Shown: piece by piece, positions 50,901 through 57,506 of the stretch
How positions within the stretch are numbered: the first letter of the stretch is position 1
How the letters are laid out: each line of letters starts with the position of its first letter
Assembly (NCBI GenBank): GCA_963669155.1
Contig: OZ022577.1
Location: forward strand, 8,735,038 to 8,799,037
Origin: Arbacia lixula
Lineage: Eukaryota > Echinodermata > Echinoidea > Arbacioida > Arbaciidae
Length of the DNA: 64,000 nt
Reading direction: 5' to 3'
The notes under the pieces: model-generated
The model's input: only the letters and a program-made list of their open reading frames with translations
Told to the model about the DNA's origin: nothing
Databases searched by the model: none
Made by a program: the position numbers and the translations under genes

Positions 50901-53631
50901 CCATTATGTTGTGTGGTGTATGATTACATAAATTGTTTTTTTTTCTGATTTTGATGAAGGGATAAATCTTTTTTTCTAGAGGTATGTGTGTAAAAAGCAC
51001 TCGTCTAATGATATTTCAACTGCACATGTAAAGCAAAAAATGATACATATCGTTTTTGAGAATATAGACATGTAGGCCTACACAACAAATGGGAGAGCCC
51101 CTCACAGGTGACGTCACAAGATCAACACTTTAAACAAAAATTCTTACCCTTTGACGGATTTTTATCAAACCTTCACTTATAATTTTCTTTCACGTTTCTG
51201 CTTTTATCAACACCAACTTAACTTTGTGGTGGACTCTTTCTTTAAAGGTGACATTGACACAATGACACAATTACATTATATTTATTTCGGTACAAAGGCA
51301 GACATTGTATTTCATTACCAGCGTCTGGAGCACATCTTCGGTCATATGTTTAACATGCTAATGACTCTTAAATTTCATTTTCCAGTAATGCATAATTTCC
51401 TTAAATATTTATGACCGTTCAGTGCAGCGCATTATATTCTTGGAAACGGGTGCTTTGCTCTTTATGATATACCACTCGTAGAAGGTTACAGACGTAAAGA
51501 GAAACATTATATGGTCTATGTATGCTGAGGGGAATATCACATATTCATGACATTTGTATCAAAGGCCTTGGCAATCCTACAGAAGATAATCTTGCCTGAG
51601 CCAAATACATGCAATCGGGATCACTAATGCAGCTGGGAATGAAAACACGCCATCCGTTTGATGTGATAATCTACAATCAACCAGATTGAGGTCGCGTTAT
51701 TACCACGATTAAGAGCCTTAAGATCAAGAGCCTTATTTTTTATTTTATATATAAAACATGAATAATAACAAATAAAAAAAATAAGGCTCTAACACTAAAA
51801 ACAATAACAGCACGAATGTACTCCTTTTAGGACAGACAAAATTCCATCGCTAGAATGATGAAATGTATCACCACAATGTGACCTTTGATTAAGTATGTAT
51901 ACAGAGTGTGTGTATACCTTTGTACCGGAACCCTATGTTATGTACAGCGATTCATTGAAAATCCGATCTATGATGTTCTATTCGATTTGCGTGTGTTACT
52001 GGTACAAGAATGCCTCCATGATACGTGATGAGTTAACGAGGCATGCGCATAATGAGCCTAACCGAGACAGGTACATTAAACTCTCTATACCAACTGTCTC
52101 CAGCCACTAACTGCACCCACGAGTCACGACAATTGCAAAAACCTTAGCCACTTTCTGTATTAATACCAGTAGAATGCATGTTACATTTAATCAGTTATTG
52201 TCAATCAAACACCATTTTATTTATGGTTTGCACCACCTCTCTTTGGTTATCTCTTTGTGTACATACAATTATGTACCAATTCAAACACCCACGTCACGTA
52301 CGCATATAGGCCTACACCCACATAAAACTAGACTACACGAAGTGAGATGTTCTTGAATATAAGGGATAAAATGGAGATCGGCCTCCGCTGAGAGCCTAAA
52401 CTGCTTGGTACTATTAATGTCTGAAATTGATTTGCAGGAGGTACGCGCGCACACTGGGAGATTCCGACGTTATTGTTTTCGTTTTTAAGTTCGGATTTGG
52501 GGACTCGCAGCGGGAGCGGGTAGAGTAGCGTGGTCATCAAGACGTCGCTTGCCGAGGCCTAGAATACGGCCATGTCTATCATCCTAAGAACAGGTACATC
52601 CTGCAGGTGAAAATGGGGCGCAGGGAGGGCGGAAATAGTTCACGCACAGGACAAAAACCAACAACGTCTTAAAGGAGCAAAACGTCAAGGAAATCGCTCA
52701 GATCTGTTACGAAGAAATTGTCTCTATAATCATTCTGACACTCTCCTAATCATACCATGCATTGGCGTTCTGCTACTTTTTATATCATGTGAATTTGCTG
52801 ATTCAGGTTGATACATCTGTTTTTGTTTTATACAATTAATTTCAGGCAATTTCTTACACTTTGCTTGAAATTTCTTACGACCACACATAGCTAAAGTCAT
52901 CGAATTATATTTCTTTCTGGATACTCCAAAAACATGATTTAAAAAAATGCTTTTATATAACTTTGTCGGTAGTTTATTCACTAATCTATCTGAAACTCAA
53001 TTGTCTTCAGATATACTGAGGATGATGCGTTTATTATCTCAAATGATTTCTTTGAACATTCAAAGAACATCAAAATCCGTTCTTGTTGTACGGACAAATA
53101 ATTGCACGTGCGGGTAATATTGGTCTCCCGGAGAGGTGGTCACATTCACATGTTCATCTCGAAAGACAAAATGTTACCATAATACTACATGTAACAAACG
53201 AAACATCCATGATATGTTTTTACTTTACTCAAGACAAAAGGACTAATAGTTATGGTTGTACCACATTTGGTGAATGCAGATGCAAATTGCAAGCTACCGG
53301 TTAGATGATGTGAAGATTCAGCACCAATATCATTCATGATATTTCAAAACGATTTGAAAATCATATTGGCTCTAGGGTCGTCGATCGATGTAAACATCAA
53401 AGAAACTCGTACGATGAGGATTTCGATTTATATTACAGACATATCCATATAAAACTTTCCAATGAATAGCTGCATACGCCAATGTACATCACAGGTAAAT
53501 CAAACTCAATTTATATTCAAAGAATAGGACAAGTGTAATTGCTCGACTTACTTGTCATATCGCACTGCCGTTCCGTCCGTAGGGTTGCAGACGACACCCA
53601 GTAACGCGCAGAGCAGCGCGAGTAACTTCAT
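23115..53631 (-). CDS. M14A metallocarboxypeptidase (carboxypeptidase A/B family), copy 1, complete
   Basis: Eleven exons join in phase to a 433-residue preproenzyme: 53552-53631, 37733-37814, 33740-33859, 32303-32419, 31562-31663, 30774-30875, 25871-25981, 25425-25515, 24669-24886, 23608-23692 and 23115-23308. The family removes C-terminal amino acids using one zinc ion. Domains in order: signal peptide (residues 1-16, MKLLALLCALLGVVC), activation propeptide (about 24-100, with VDFW), basic activation site RRKR (112-115), and catalytic domain. Zinc ligands are His185 and Glu188 (IHAREW) and His315 (FHSYGQ). Substrate-binding residues are Arg243, Asn260-Arg261 and Tyr370; the general base is Glu393 (VELRDEG). 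Offsets from bovine carboxypeptidase A numbering are a steady 116-123. Position 255 is Glu377, so a basic-residue specificity is inferred. The gene is secretory. It lies in tandem with copy 2 and carries Gypsy and Penelope insertions in its introns. Confidence 0.93.
23608..23692 (-). CDS. Carboxypeptidase copy 1, exon 10
   Basis: An 85-bp exon, the same length and phase as its counterpart in copy 2. It encodes DLVANAANDAIIATHGKSYF and VGESGPDF. The terminal T joins AC of exon 11 to make the Tyr248 equivalent. Confidence 0.93.
23977..24164. mobile_element. Inverted-repeat MITE, first of two copies
   Basis: TAGCCTAGCATTCAGGCTGT faces ACAGCCTGGAAGCCAGACTA. The interior shares GGCTGCAG(T/G)AGACTAAT and CAGTTT(G)GATTA with 42471-42655. 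Confidence 0.6.
24391..24425. repeat. (GT)n microsatellite
   Basis: Pure TG repeat in carboxypeptidase intron 9. Confidence 0.95.
24455..24704. repeat. 125-bp tandem duplication copying an exon end and its splice donor
   Basis: GTTGATAGTCTTGTCTCAAG starts at 24455 and again at 24580, with few differences between units. The right unit holds the last 36 bp of carboxypeptidase exon 9 and its donor. The left unit holds a ghost copy of both (minus-strand GATCAG|gtaagg). Confidence 0.9.
24669..24886 (-). CDS. Carboxypeptidase copy 1, exon 9 (third zinc ligand)
   Basis: The acceptor is ccgcag and the donor CAG|gtaaag, 218 bp. It encodes FSCSETYHGPSPLSEPE and MDFHSYGQYWLYPWGYTG. His of DFHSYG is the His196 equivalent. 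The last 36 bp of this exon and its donor are copied downstream by a 125-bp tandem duplication. Confidence 0.95.
25425..25515 (-). CDS. Carboxypeptidase copy 1, exon 8 (Arg127, Asn144-Arg145)
   Basis: The acceptor is tcaag and the donor GGAG|gtaatg. It encodes DRMWRKNRRRPG and TGIDLNRNYDYEWGG. It supplies the transition-state Arg and the Asn-Arg pair that bind the substrate carboxylate. Confidence 0.95.
25871..25981 (-). CDS. Carboxypeptidase copy 1, exon 7
   Basis: A 111-bp exon with an acatag acceptor and AAG|gtgagg donor, phase 0. It encodes LLDNYTTDANVKAMLDTF and DWYVVPVLNPDGYHYTWAK, the NPDGY motif of M14A. Confidence 0.93.
26147..26169. repeat. Run of 23 G
   Basis: Homopolymer in carboxypeptidase intron 6; a similar G run of about 18 is at 31086-31104. 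Lengths are liable to sequencing error. Confidence 0.9.
26591..26654. repeat. Left inverted arm of the Penelope-like insertion
   Basis: The segment from actaataaatactatttag to ttgtattctttcg is repeated in reverse complement at 28655-28719 with about one indel. The ORF's first ATG lies inside it. Confidence 0.9.
26636..28084 (+). CDS. Penelope-like reverse transcriptase with GIY-YIG endonuclease, N-terminally truncated
   Basis: An uninterrupted 482-codon ORF. RT motifs seen: PLRPIVATRGSPTY (9-22), FDVESLFTNVP (67-77), GAAMGSPLSPIVANIYM (131-147), YVDD (168-171), FLDVRI (211-216) and VYRKPTHTDRYLN (228-240). The C-terminal GIY-YIG domain has GVYKIPC (359-365) and FYVGETGRSLRTRLKEHQ (370-387), with Cys365/Cys367 and His403/His409 that could form the CCHH zinc site of Penelope/Poseidon-type proteins. 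Residues 1-7 are encoded by the inverted terminal repeat, not by the original gene. Full-length relatives are roughly 800 residues, so the region before the first RT motif is lost. The open frame implies a young insertion. Confidence 0.9.
   Translation: MWLYSFDGPLRPIVATRGSPTYDTARHLASILQPLVGNSSHHIANSKHFIEKLNAIQICPTDTLVSFDVESLFTNVPVSEACSIIRQRLEEDDALPERTAMSPEHIQDLLLTCLNSTSFQWRNSFYKQVEGAAMGSPLSPIVANIYMEEFETAALQTSTPCPKLWVRYVDDIFVVWQHSRTDLQEFLYHLNHRHPSIKFTMEIEQDLSIPFLDVRITRTAEGKASHQVYRKPTHTDRYLNFKSFHHPSVLQSVSSTLIRRAHDISDEEHLQQELQHIKTALTSINGYPPRKVKTSLPRPRTPAPPHLASVFLPYIGQASHKIQRILKNVNIQVRHRSSGKLHSKLFTHKDRKPPDTQPGVYKIPCECGQFYVGETGRSLRTRLKEHQTSFRRNEWEKSAIVKHAQQQNHRIDWSNAELITSIKHWHTRRVREAIEILQHDTVPQESGLVINDIWMPLLHHAHRQHHHAQRTRDNDLPESSGN
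28088..28200 (+). repeat. Tandem repeat in the Penelope-like 3' region
   Basis: Two imperfect units of about 55 bp, each with ccgcactttcgc, tttcacgct(c/t)(c/t)agtgcacac and a gc(a)cattcg end. They lie just after the RT stop and before the promoter-like CATAAATAC. Confidence 0.6.
28311..28341 (+). ncRNA. Hammerhead-like ribozyme motif in the Penelope-like element
   Basis: CCGGATGACGGACAG is followed within 15 bases by CCCGAAACGTCGAG. Penelope-like elements are known to carry minimal hammerhead motifs with CUGANGA and CGAAAC boxes. Here the first box reads CGGATGA, so one core base deviates and activity is doubtful. The fold was not computed. Confidence 0.4.
28655..28719. repeat. Right inverted arm of the Penelope-like insertion
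   Basis: Reverse complement of 26591-26654. Its end overlaps the first three bases of the right target-site duplication. Confidence 0.9.
29847..29887. repeat. Perfect 13-bp stem hairpin
   Basis: TACCAAGGATGTA and TACATCCTTGGTA are separated by 15 bases, inside carboxypeptidase intron 6. Confidence 0.75.
30500..30554 (-). pseudogene. Partial duplicate of carboxypeptidase exon 6, copy 1
   Basis: On the minus strand it reads REWISPVTMMWLSK without a stop, close to the real exon's REWISPATMMWLSKR. The donor is degraded (gcaagc). Confidence 0.8.
30620..30676 (-). pseudogene. Partial duplicate of carboxypeptidase exon 6, copy 2
   Basis: On the minus strand it reads KE-stop-ISLAIMLWLSKR, with a premature stop and several changes. 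The GT of the donor survives (gtaatc). Confidence 0.8.
30774..30875 (-). CDS. Carboxypeptidase copy 1, exon 6 (HxxE zinc motif)
   Basis: The acceptor is ccacag and the donor AGG|gtaagc, 102 bp. It encodes LGKPGANKPVAYIQGG and then IHAREWISPATMMWLSKR. His and Glu of IHARE are zinc ligands equivalent to His69 and Glu72. Two decayed partial copies of its 3' half lie downstream in the intron. Confidence 0.95.
31562..31663 (-). CDS. Carboxypeptidase copy 1, exon 5
   Basis: A 102-bp exon with acceptor gacag and donor AAG|gtgtct, phase 0. It encodes IDAWITNTANENPALAS and STSYEGRLIKAIK, matching the IG-SYEGRPI-LK segment of M14A enzymes. Confidence 0.9.
31846..32270. repeat. Purine-rich GA tract
   Basis: (GA)n and (GAAA)n followed by GGGAGA-rich sequence in carboxypeptidase intron 4. 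ORFs across it are low-complexity artefacts. Confidence 0.9.
32303..32419 (-). CDS. Carboxypeptidase copy 1, exon 4 (activation site)
   Basis: A 117-bp exon with acceptor gatgtag and donor GAG|gtaagc. It encodes ISNVQSVIKASEEDILN, then RRKRS, then the KYDTYHPLDE start of the mature enzyme. The four basic residues suggest processing by a furin-type or trypsin-type protease. Confidence 0.9.
33740..33859 (-). CDS. Carboxypeptidase copy 1, exon 3 (propeptide, VDFW)
   Basis: A 120-bp exon, phase 0, with acceptor ttaaag and donor CTG|gtgagc. It encodes VDFWRHAKHVGSSADVMVPP, the hallmark LDFW...DVxVP segment of the M14 propeptide. Confidence 0.92.
34996..35179. repeat. Long hairpin (foldback element)
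   Basis: The two arms, ACAAATATTTCATGA and its complement, remain paired for about 85 bp through GGTTAAGTGGAGGGCGTGC, around a short centre near 35087. It is probably part of a larger foldback element, because ATTAATATATTC-type sequence at about 35190 is inverted again at about 35680. Confidence 0.75.
35540..35601 (+). repeat. Two tandem 31-bp units with TGACGTCA
   Basis: GACGTCACGAAATAGTACTT followed by T(C)TTCCCTCT is repeated twice. Each unit carries the palindrome TGACGTCA, identical to a cAMP-response element core. Confidence 0.7.
36561..36615. repeat. (GT)n microsatellite
   Basis: GTGTGC then pure GT repeat. Confidence 0.93.
37440..37680. repeat. CT-rich tract with (AC)n core
   Basis: CTCTCCC-rich sequence around (AC)n at 37503-37536, just downstream of carboxypeptidase exon 2. 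Confidence 0.85.
37733..37814 (-). CDS. Carboxypeptidase copy 1, exon 2 (propeptide)
   Basis: The acceptor is tgccag and the donor CGG|gtgagt. It encodes YKVIRITPSSDEDLVLVS and ends ADVWKDR, matching the first strand and helix of the carboxypeptidase activation segment (HQVLRI-type). Confidence 0.88.
38070..38210. repeat. (GA)n tracts
   Basis: Two GA arrays (about 38072-38092 and 38152-38200) separated by 60 bp of unique sequence. Confidence 0.9.
41477..41530 (-). CDS. Candidate in-frame cassette or alternative first exon of carboxypeptidase copy 1
   Basis: A 54-bp segment lies between a tgcttag acceptor and a GCATC|gtgagt donor on the minus strand. It enters and leaves in phase 2, exactly like the exon 1-exon 2 junction. 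Including it inserts 18 residues (around MALNGVPLEEPPT) between signal peptide and propeptide without shifting the frame. Its own ATG could instead make it a first exon for a form lacking the signal peptide. No transcript evidence is available, and the polypyrimidine tract is weak. Confidence 0.45.
42471..42655. mobile_element. Inverted-repeat MITE, second copy
   Basis: Related along its length to 23977-24164. The right end CAACGCCTGGAAGCTGGGCT is well kept; the left end is degraded. Confidence 0.5.
43004..43141 (-). repeat. 3' LTR of the Gypsy element
   Basis: Runs from TGAAGTGCG to CATAACA on the plus strand, i.e. TGTTATG to CACTTCA in element sense, with TG...CA ends. Contains AATAAA in element orientation. 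At 138 bp it is short for Gypsy. Confidence 0.93.
43142..43155 (-). promoter_or_regulatory. Polypurine tract of the Gypsy element
   Basis: In element sense AAGGAAGGGGGGA immediately precedes the 3' LTR, as expected for plus-strand priming. Confidence 0.8.
43156..43815 (-). other. Gypsy 3' untranslated segment
   Basis: 660 bp between the Gag-Pol stop and the polypurine tract. No env or other ORF of note. Confidence 0.7.
43816..47892 (-). CDS. Gypsy Gag-Pol polyprotein, single ORF
   Basis: An intact 1358-codon frame. Gag occupies about 1-200, followed by two zinc knuckles at 206-238 (the second is CYSCGTIGHWAIVC). The aspartic protease has DTGASG at 342-347. Reverse transcriptase spans about 470-720 with ADD at 624-626. 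RNase H begins near VDASMKG (771-777). Integrase has an HHCC zinc site (His995, His998, Cys1028, Cys1031) and a catalytic triad Asp1059, Asp1112, Glu1148, an exact D,D35E spacing. Gag and Pol are fused without frameshift. The tail after integrase is Thr/Ser/His-rich. The frame can start at Met1 or at Met10 (MAKYPEM). It should direct reverse transcription and integration of the element. Confidence 0.95.
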   Translation of the reverse strand: MYTPHARANMAKYPEMQWKAADLLAEFTVFKQRMNLVLLDQEVTDPKKQAIKIKIALGGEGLRRLNTSGLTEEDLEIPDKVWATIEAQLKVNINFRIHRLELMRYRQRQDENIDEFVTRCRDKARDCDFSTSELQDRIIELVIATTPCEPLQRTLLEQPKGFSIDKLLHEGRKYEALAAGQKSLQTMDPDKNISTVAQSKYGKRTCGNCGTQHPPRRCPAYKDTCYSCGTIGHWAIVCRKTKRQQSNPQRSSQQRSQRPQPQHDGRHSKFQTRKKRIHVVDAQSPPEENDSPSESEDALTFHAVYTDESGVTYNTSQTEAFATIGIVCPQKKGQHRLILKIDTGASGNTLPLRILQDERMYGNKWQSKVKPTGVKLSAYNGTSIPCLGTIDIACKYKKSGWSTQTFYVVDVQGPAVLGLPGCNDMTVVTIHEMHDNLATSEDLKRAYPAQFDTIGSFRGKATLHLKDDAKPTIDPPRKFSVHLKQKIKAELDDMQQKGIIRRIDHHTDWCNSMTTTVKKDGSIRLCLDPRRLNDALKRCPHKTPTLEETNPTFAGAQYFSKLDAKAGYWSVHLAEASQELTTFRTPFGRYCFQRLPFGLCVSQDIFQQHMGRIIEGLPGCVCIADDIAIVGRTEEEHDSNLRQLMERARQEGLVFNSEKCHIKQESITFFGSLYTRSGVQPDPAKIEAIQSLASPQDREDVQRCLGLFTYLSGYIPNFSEKAAPLRELLKKDTPFLWHEDHEHAFNALKSAYTKNACLQYFDPRKDTILEVDASMKGVGACLLQDGRPVAFASKSLTTSESNYSNIERETLALVYGIGRFHTYLFGKEFVIETDHKPLEMIWKKPLRSAPPRLQRLLIKIQGYKCDIRYKPGKHMVLSDTLSRLPNPEENRAIPTDLTVEQIHIEEGDVINIDLMSFGQSKRQQLYDETSREPVLRALWQLVTTGWPDSIHEVPTTLRGFWPYRDELGVSHGVIFKGRQVLIPTTMREDILNQLHVGHMGIERTRRLARETVFWPNISKDIERITKNCAACQELQAKQSKEPLQPHDVPTTPWTKLGMDLFTLDRDDYLLVTDYHSKYPLVYKLKDTTSKAVAGIMSGVFSMFGPPAEILSDNGPQFTGQAFQDMCRKWSILHRTSSPHYPRSNGLAEQMVRTVKSLLKKCTMTNQDPQIALLHLRATPVDSHMKSPAELLFGRPVRTTLPSHHLAGDSETAEHLLHRQEQMKEMHDKKAGKELPPLHVGQPVRVLHPQEHTWVPAKVSKIRDEPRSYEVSTPNGSVLRRNRSHIREIPVNAPTGNPDIARRVHFHETPQPHTTSPGKFMPSKAHSSHTPTSHMTSTQSPHVTTRSGRTVRKPLRFQP
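47893..49309 (-). other. Gypsy 5' leader
   Basis: 1.4 kb between 5' LTR and Gag-Pol. It contains a run of 32 T on the plus strand (47947-47978; poly-A in element sense) about 55 bases before the start codon, and a GC-rich segment at 48780-49309. Short ORFs here show no recognisable domain. Confidence 0.7.
49297..49309 (-). promoter_or_regulatory. Putative tRNA primer-binding site of the Gypsy element
   Basis: In element sense TGGTGGCAGCGG begins directly after the 5' LTR. TGG pairs with the tRNA CCA end; I cannot name the tRNA. Confidence 0.6.
49310..49447 (-). repeat. 5' LTR of the Gypsy element
   Basis: Identical by eye to 43004-43141 over all 138 bases. Confidence 0.93.
50382..51244. mobile_element. 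Older MITE interrupted by a younger one
   Basis: AAAGGGAAAGTCCA at the left and TGGACTCTTTCTTTAA at the right bound the unit. An inner pair, ATCCGTCAAAGG and CCTTTGACGGAT, appears inverted near 50830 and 51150. The 62131-62503 element has related interior sequence (AAACCTTCACT, TTTCTGCTTTT). A complete younger MITE sits at 50417-50789. Confidence 0.65.
50417..50789. mobile_element. Palindromic TTAA-flanked MITE nested in another MITE
   Basis: TTAAAGGGCAT faces ATGCCCTTTAA. Almost the whole 373 bp is one inverted repeat centred at 50603 (ATGTTCGGGCCGAACAT). The arms are about 95% complementary by eye, so it is young. Confidence 0.88.
51727..51790. repeat. AT-rich hairpin
   Basis: AGAGCCTTATTTTTTATT pairs with AATAAAAAAAATAAGGCTCT around an AT-rich centre. 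Confidence 0.65.
53552..53631 (-). CDS. Carboxypeptidase copy 1, exon 1 (signal peptide)
   Basis: ATG at 53631-53629 opens MKLLALLCALLGVVC, a typical signal peptide. The donor is GACAA|gtaagt, phase 2. The sequence just upstream on the coding strand is a (GA)n tract; extending the frame into it only adds an Arg-Glu repeat, so this Met is the sensible start. Confidence 0.85.
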
Positions 53632-53685
53632 GTTGGTCTGGCAGCGAATAGTAGTACTGAACCTCAAACGCGTGCATATACACAG

Positions 53686-53689
<4 letters not shown>

Positions 53690-53754
<65 letters not shown>

Positions 53755-54170
53755 ATGTCTCTCTCTCTCTCTGTGTATGTCTGTCTCTCTCTGTCTATCT
53801 CTCTCTCTGCCTCTCTGTCTCTATCTATCTCTCTCGCTCTTGCCGTATCTCTCTCTGCATATCTGACTCCCTCGTCCCTCGCCCCCCTCATATTATGTAT
53901 TCGTCTATCTTGCTCTCCTCTCCCCGTCTCTACCTGACTCAATCCGCCGTCCCCCCCTCCCTCTCTCTCCCTATCACTCTCTCTCTCTGTATGTATTCTG
54001 CTTCTATCGTCCTTTATTTAGTTCTCTCTGTGTATCTCTGTCATTCTCTCTCCCAACCCCCCCCCCCCCCTCTCTCTCTTTCTTTCCTCGTCTCCTTCTC
54101 CGACCCCTCTGTCTCCCCTTACCTTCTCTATCTCTCTTTCTCAAAACACACATGGGCTGCCATGCAGCGC
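53690..54170. repeat. CT-rich tract directly upstream of the carboxypeptidase start
   Basis: About 60 bp of pure (CT)n at 53690-53749, then 420 bp of CTCTCT/CTGTCT/CCCC-rich sequence. On the gene's coding strand it is a GAGA-rich polypurine tract ending about 60 bp before the ATG. Confidence 0.9.
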
Positions 54171-56168
54171 AATATACCATTCGTGTGTTTTTTTACGTAG
54201 CAATCTCATAAAGATATTAACCTTTTACAACGCTCTCTCGTGATAAAACTAGATAAAAGAACGAAACAAAACCTATTTGCACGATTTGTGTCAGCGATAA
54301 TCAGGTTGTTATATACACAATGCTCATATAAGACTGCGGGTGAGCGGACAGATGCGCTGTGATAAAAAATAACTGTTGTCTCTTGGTTGCGTCTCCTAAT
54401 GAGGTAATCCTGCTGACGACCTAATCGTTAACAGGCTGTCCCGCTTTGATCTCCTCCCTGAGCTGAGCGCTTCAGCCTCAGTCTTTGGTAGGCCTAGTTG
54501 GCGCGAGTGCGTCTGCATGTGGTGGGGAATTCAGAAAAATCCATCGGTGGCTGCCAGCTACTTGTAGCTATGGTAACAATATCGTAAGGCCTTGGTGGGG
54601 TTGGCAAAGGAAGGGTTATTGTCTCGAATTCTGGGGAAGTAGCTCTACCACTCATAATCCATTACCCCCAATGATTCAAAGACACATGCGTCGCCGTTTG
54701 GTTTCACGTGAGATTAGCTGCTTTTCTGCCAGACGTAATGCACCAGATTATTAATCTAGGCAGAAGCTACACGGATTCAGACATAGTTTCTGTAATCCGG
54801 TAGGGATGAGGGCACCACTCCAACTAAAGAGGCGCTTCTTAGCTCCTCGGAACTCTTACAGCTTGCAAGAGAGACGGGCGGATACCCCCTGCCCCCCCCC
54901 CCTATCCCTCCTCAACACACACAGTATCATGTGCATTTACATGAATCATTGGTGAGATGGTAGGGGTGGACCCAAGGAGCCCATCGTCGTATTCTTCTTC
55001 GTCGTCATGGTCGTATGACTGTAATAAACAATAGGCAAGATTTTCTCGTCGGCTATTGAGCGTGACGTAATAACGATTGAGTCATAGGCAATGCGAGACA
55101 AACTATGTGATAAACGTGGTTGCTATAATCTAACTATGATCCGAGTGGCTTGGTATTTGATAATCAGAAAAAATGAGTCTACTTCTTGCTGAGGTCAACC
55201 GCTTTACGTAGGTTACATGCATGTACATTACGCTCGTCATCGTGTTTTTACAGAATCTAAACAGTACAGCTATAAACCCGACGTATATCGGTGGTGAGAC
55301 AACTCATGTTGCGTGGAGTGAGGATGGGGAGGTATTAGAAAAGGGGCTAATCTAGATATAAGATGTCCCTACGCAAGTCTTCAAATCTCGTACACTGTAA
55401 GCGTTTCTCAGAACATAAGGTGCATCATGCTTTCATACAATAAGAATGGTGAGTAAGTCCTGCGTATACTTTCTGGTCTTTATAGTCTGGTTCTCTCCAC
55501 ATCAATCCAATTTGTAAATATGCACCTATCAAACAATGATATCAATCAGTCAAGCTATCAATATGTCTGATACACCCTGCATGTTGGTGTGTGTCTCATT
55601 TTCATTTGATGTTTTAATTCAAGCCAAATTTACTCTTTAATTTGGTTGGCATTAGTTCGATCATTGCCATATGAAAACAATATAGCTGACAGACATCGCG
55701 ACTTTGTCAAGTTTGTAAGGAGCTGCGCCAAAATGCACTTATGAAACGAACGCAAGAAGAATCCTGTAAGTCGTTATCTGGGGCCAAGAACATTCACACA
55801 GACAATGCGATGCCGAACAGTTCCTGTCTTTCATGCGCATCAATAGCTTCCGCTTTGGATGCCTATTCGTGTGATATTGTAGAAGTGAGATTTCCTCTCC
55901 GTTCCAGTCGGGATGACTTTCAAAACAGAAGGGGTTGTGCAAATAGAGAATAGGTCATGCAGAACAATTACATGAGTATTATTTTATGCGCGCCATTGCC
56001 CGCATGAACCTCCCTATAAAATGTATAATGTGAGTTTGTGCGTGTGCGTGTACTTGTACGTGTGAGTTTGTGTGAGGTTATATGTTTCGTGTGTGTTACA
56101 TCGAGTAGAAACAGTAAGCAAATAATCAACGTTGTTGAGGGTGATGGGACGAACTATCACTTCCGAGG

Positions 56169-56232
56169 CGATCTGGATGTAGCTATCTTTCCGAAGCGCA
56201 GCTGAGGAAAGATAGCGTATACATTCAGATCG
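56169..56232. repeat. Hairpin upstream of the 565-bp tandem duplication
   Basis: CGATCTGGATGTA and CTATCTTTCC pair with GGAAAGATAG and TACATTCAGATCG; weaker pairing extends outward to about 56147 and 56264. Confidence 0.7.
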
Positions 56233-56365
56233 TCAGGAGGAGCTACTGTCAGTTGATAGTCCGAGTGTAACGCACTTTTATTTCGCGCGTACTCAAAATA
56301 TTAATCACGCATTACGAATGTGAGGAGTGAAGAGATCAGCGAAACCAAAAAGTACTATCACCTAG

Positions 56366-56596
56366 AGTGTAACGAACTTTTCTTCCCGGGTGATCAGATG
56401 GGAAAAACTACGCTTCATCACGTGATTAACTCTTGACCAATCATATAGCAACATTCTCAGCATGTGGAATATAATAGAAAGTAGCAATAATACAAATAGT
56501 GATGGTAGTAGTGTTAGTAGTAGTAGCATTATTATTATTATTAATAGTAGAAGTAGTGGTAATAGTAACACTAACAGCAGTAGCAGAAGTAGAAGT

Positions 56597-56644
<48 letters not shown>

Positions 56645-56654
56645 CAGCAGCAGC

Positions 56655-56722
<68 letters not shown>

Positions 56723-57069
56723 GAGTAGTAGTAGTGGTAGCGTGAACTTTAATAGTAGGCCTAGTGATGGTGATGGAAACCATGCTTTATTACTTGCTAC
56801 TTGATGAGAGTAGGACTAGTGTCAATCAGGGCACCTCCTCGTCCTTTTTTGGCCACTGCTTTCCCTTGTCTAGCTCTGTGATGGTCCCCCGTGTCATCGT
56901 GACCACGTTAGGTCGTTGGGAGTGTAACGAACTTTTCTTCTCAGGTGATCAGATGGGAAAAACTACGCTTCATCACGTGATTAACTATTGACCAATCATA
57001 TAGCAACATTCTTAGCATGTGGAATATAATAGAAAGTAGCAATAATACAAATAGTGATGGTAGTAGTGT

Positions 57070-57109
<40 letters not shown>

Positions 57110-57172
57110 TGTAGTGGTAGTAGTAATAACACTAACAGCAGTAGCAGAAGTAGAAGTAAGTAGTAGTAGTAC

Positions 57173-57220
<48 letters not shown>

Positions 57221-57246
57221 CAGTAGTAGTAGTAGTAGTAGTAGTG

Positions 57247-57310
<64 letters not shown>

Positions 57311-57506
57311 GGGTAGTAGTGGTAGCGTGAACTTTAATAGTAGGCCTAGTGGTGGTGAAGGAAACCATGCTTCATTGCTTGCTTCTTGATGAGAGTAGGA
57401 CTAGTGTAAATCAGGGCACCTCCTCGTCCTTTTTTGGCCACTGCTTTCCCTTGTCTAGCTCTGTGATGGTCCCCCGTGTCATCGTGACCACGTTAGGTCG
57501 TTGGGA
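56366..57506. repeat. 565-bp tandem duplication with AGT microsatellites
   Basis: AGTGTAACGAACTTTTCTTC begins at 56366 and again at 56931, and both units end in CACGTTAGGTCGTTGGGA. The units are nearly identical except in the length of their (AGT)n arrays (56597-56740 and 57069-57320). Confidence 0.9.

Noticed and set aside
53552..54200. Ser/Leu-rich plus-strand ORFs
   Set aside because: Products of the CT tract; the real gene here is on the other strand.
56499..57389. Long Ser-, Thr- or Val-homopolymer ORFs
   Set aside because: Pure translation of the (AGT)n arrays; open in several frames on both strands.
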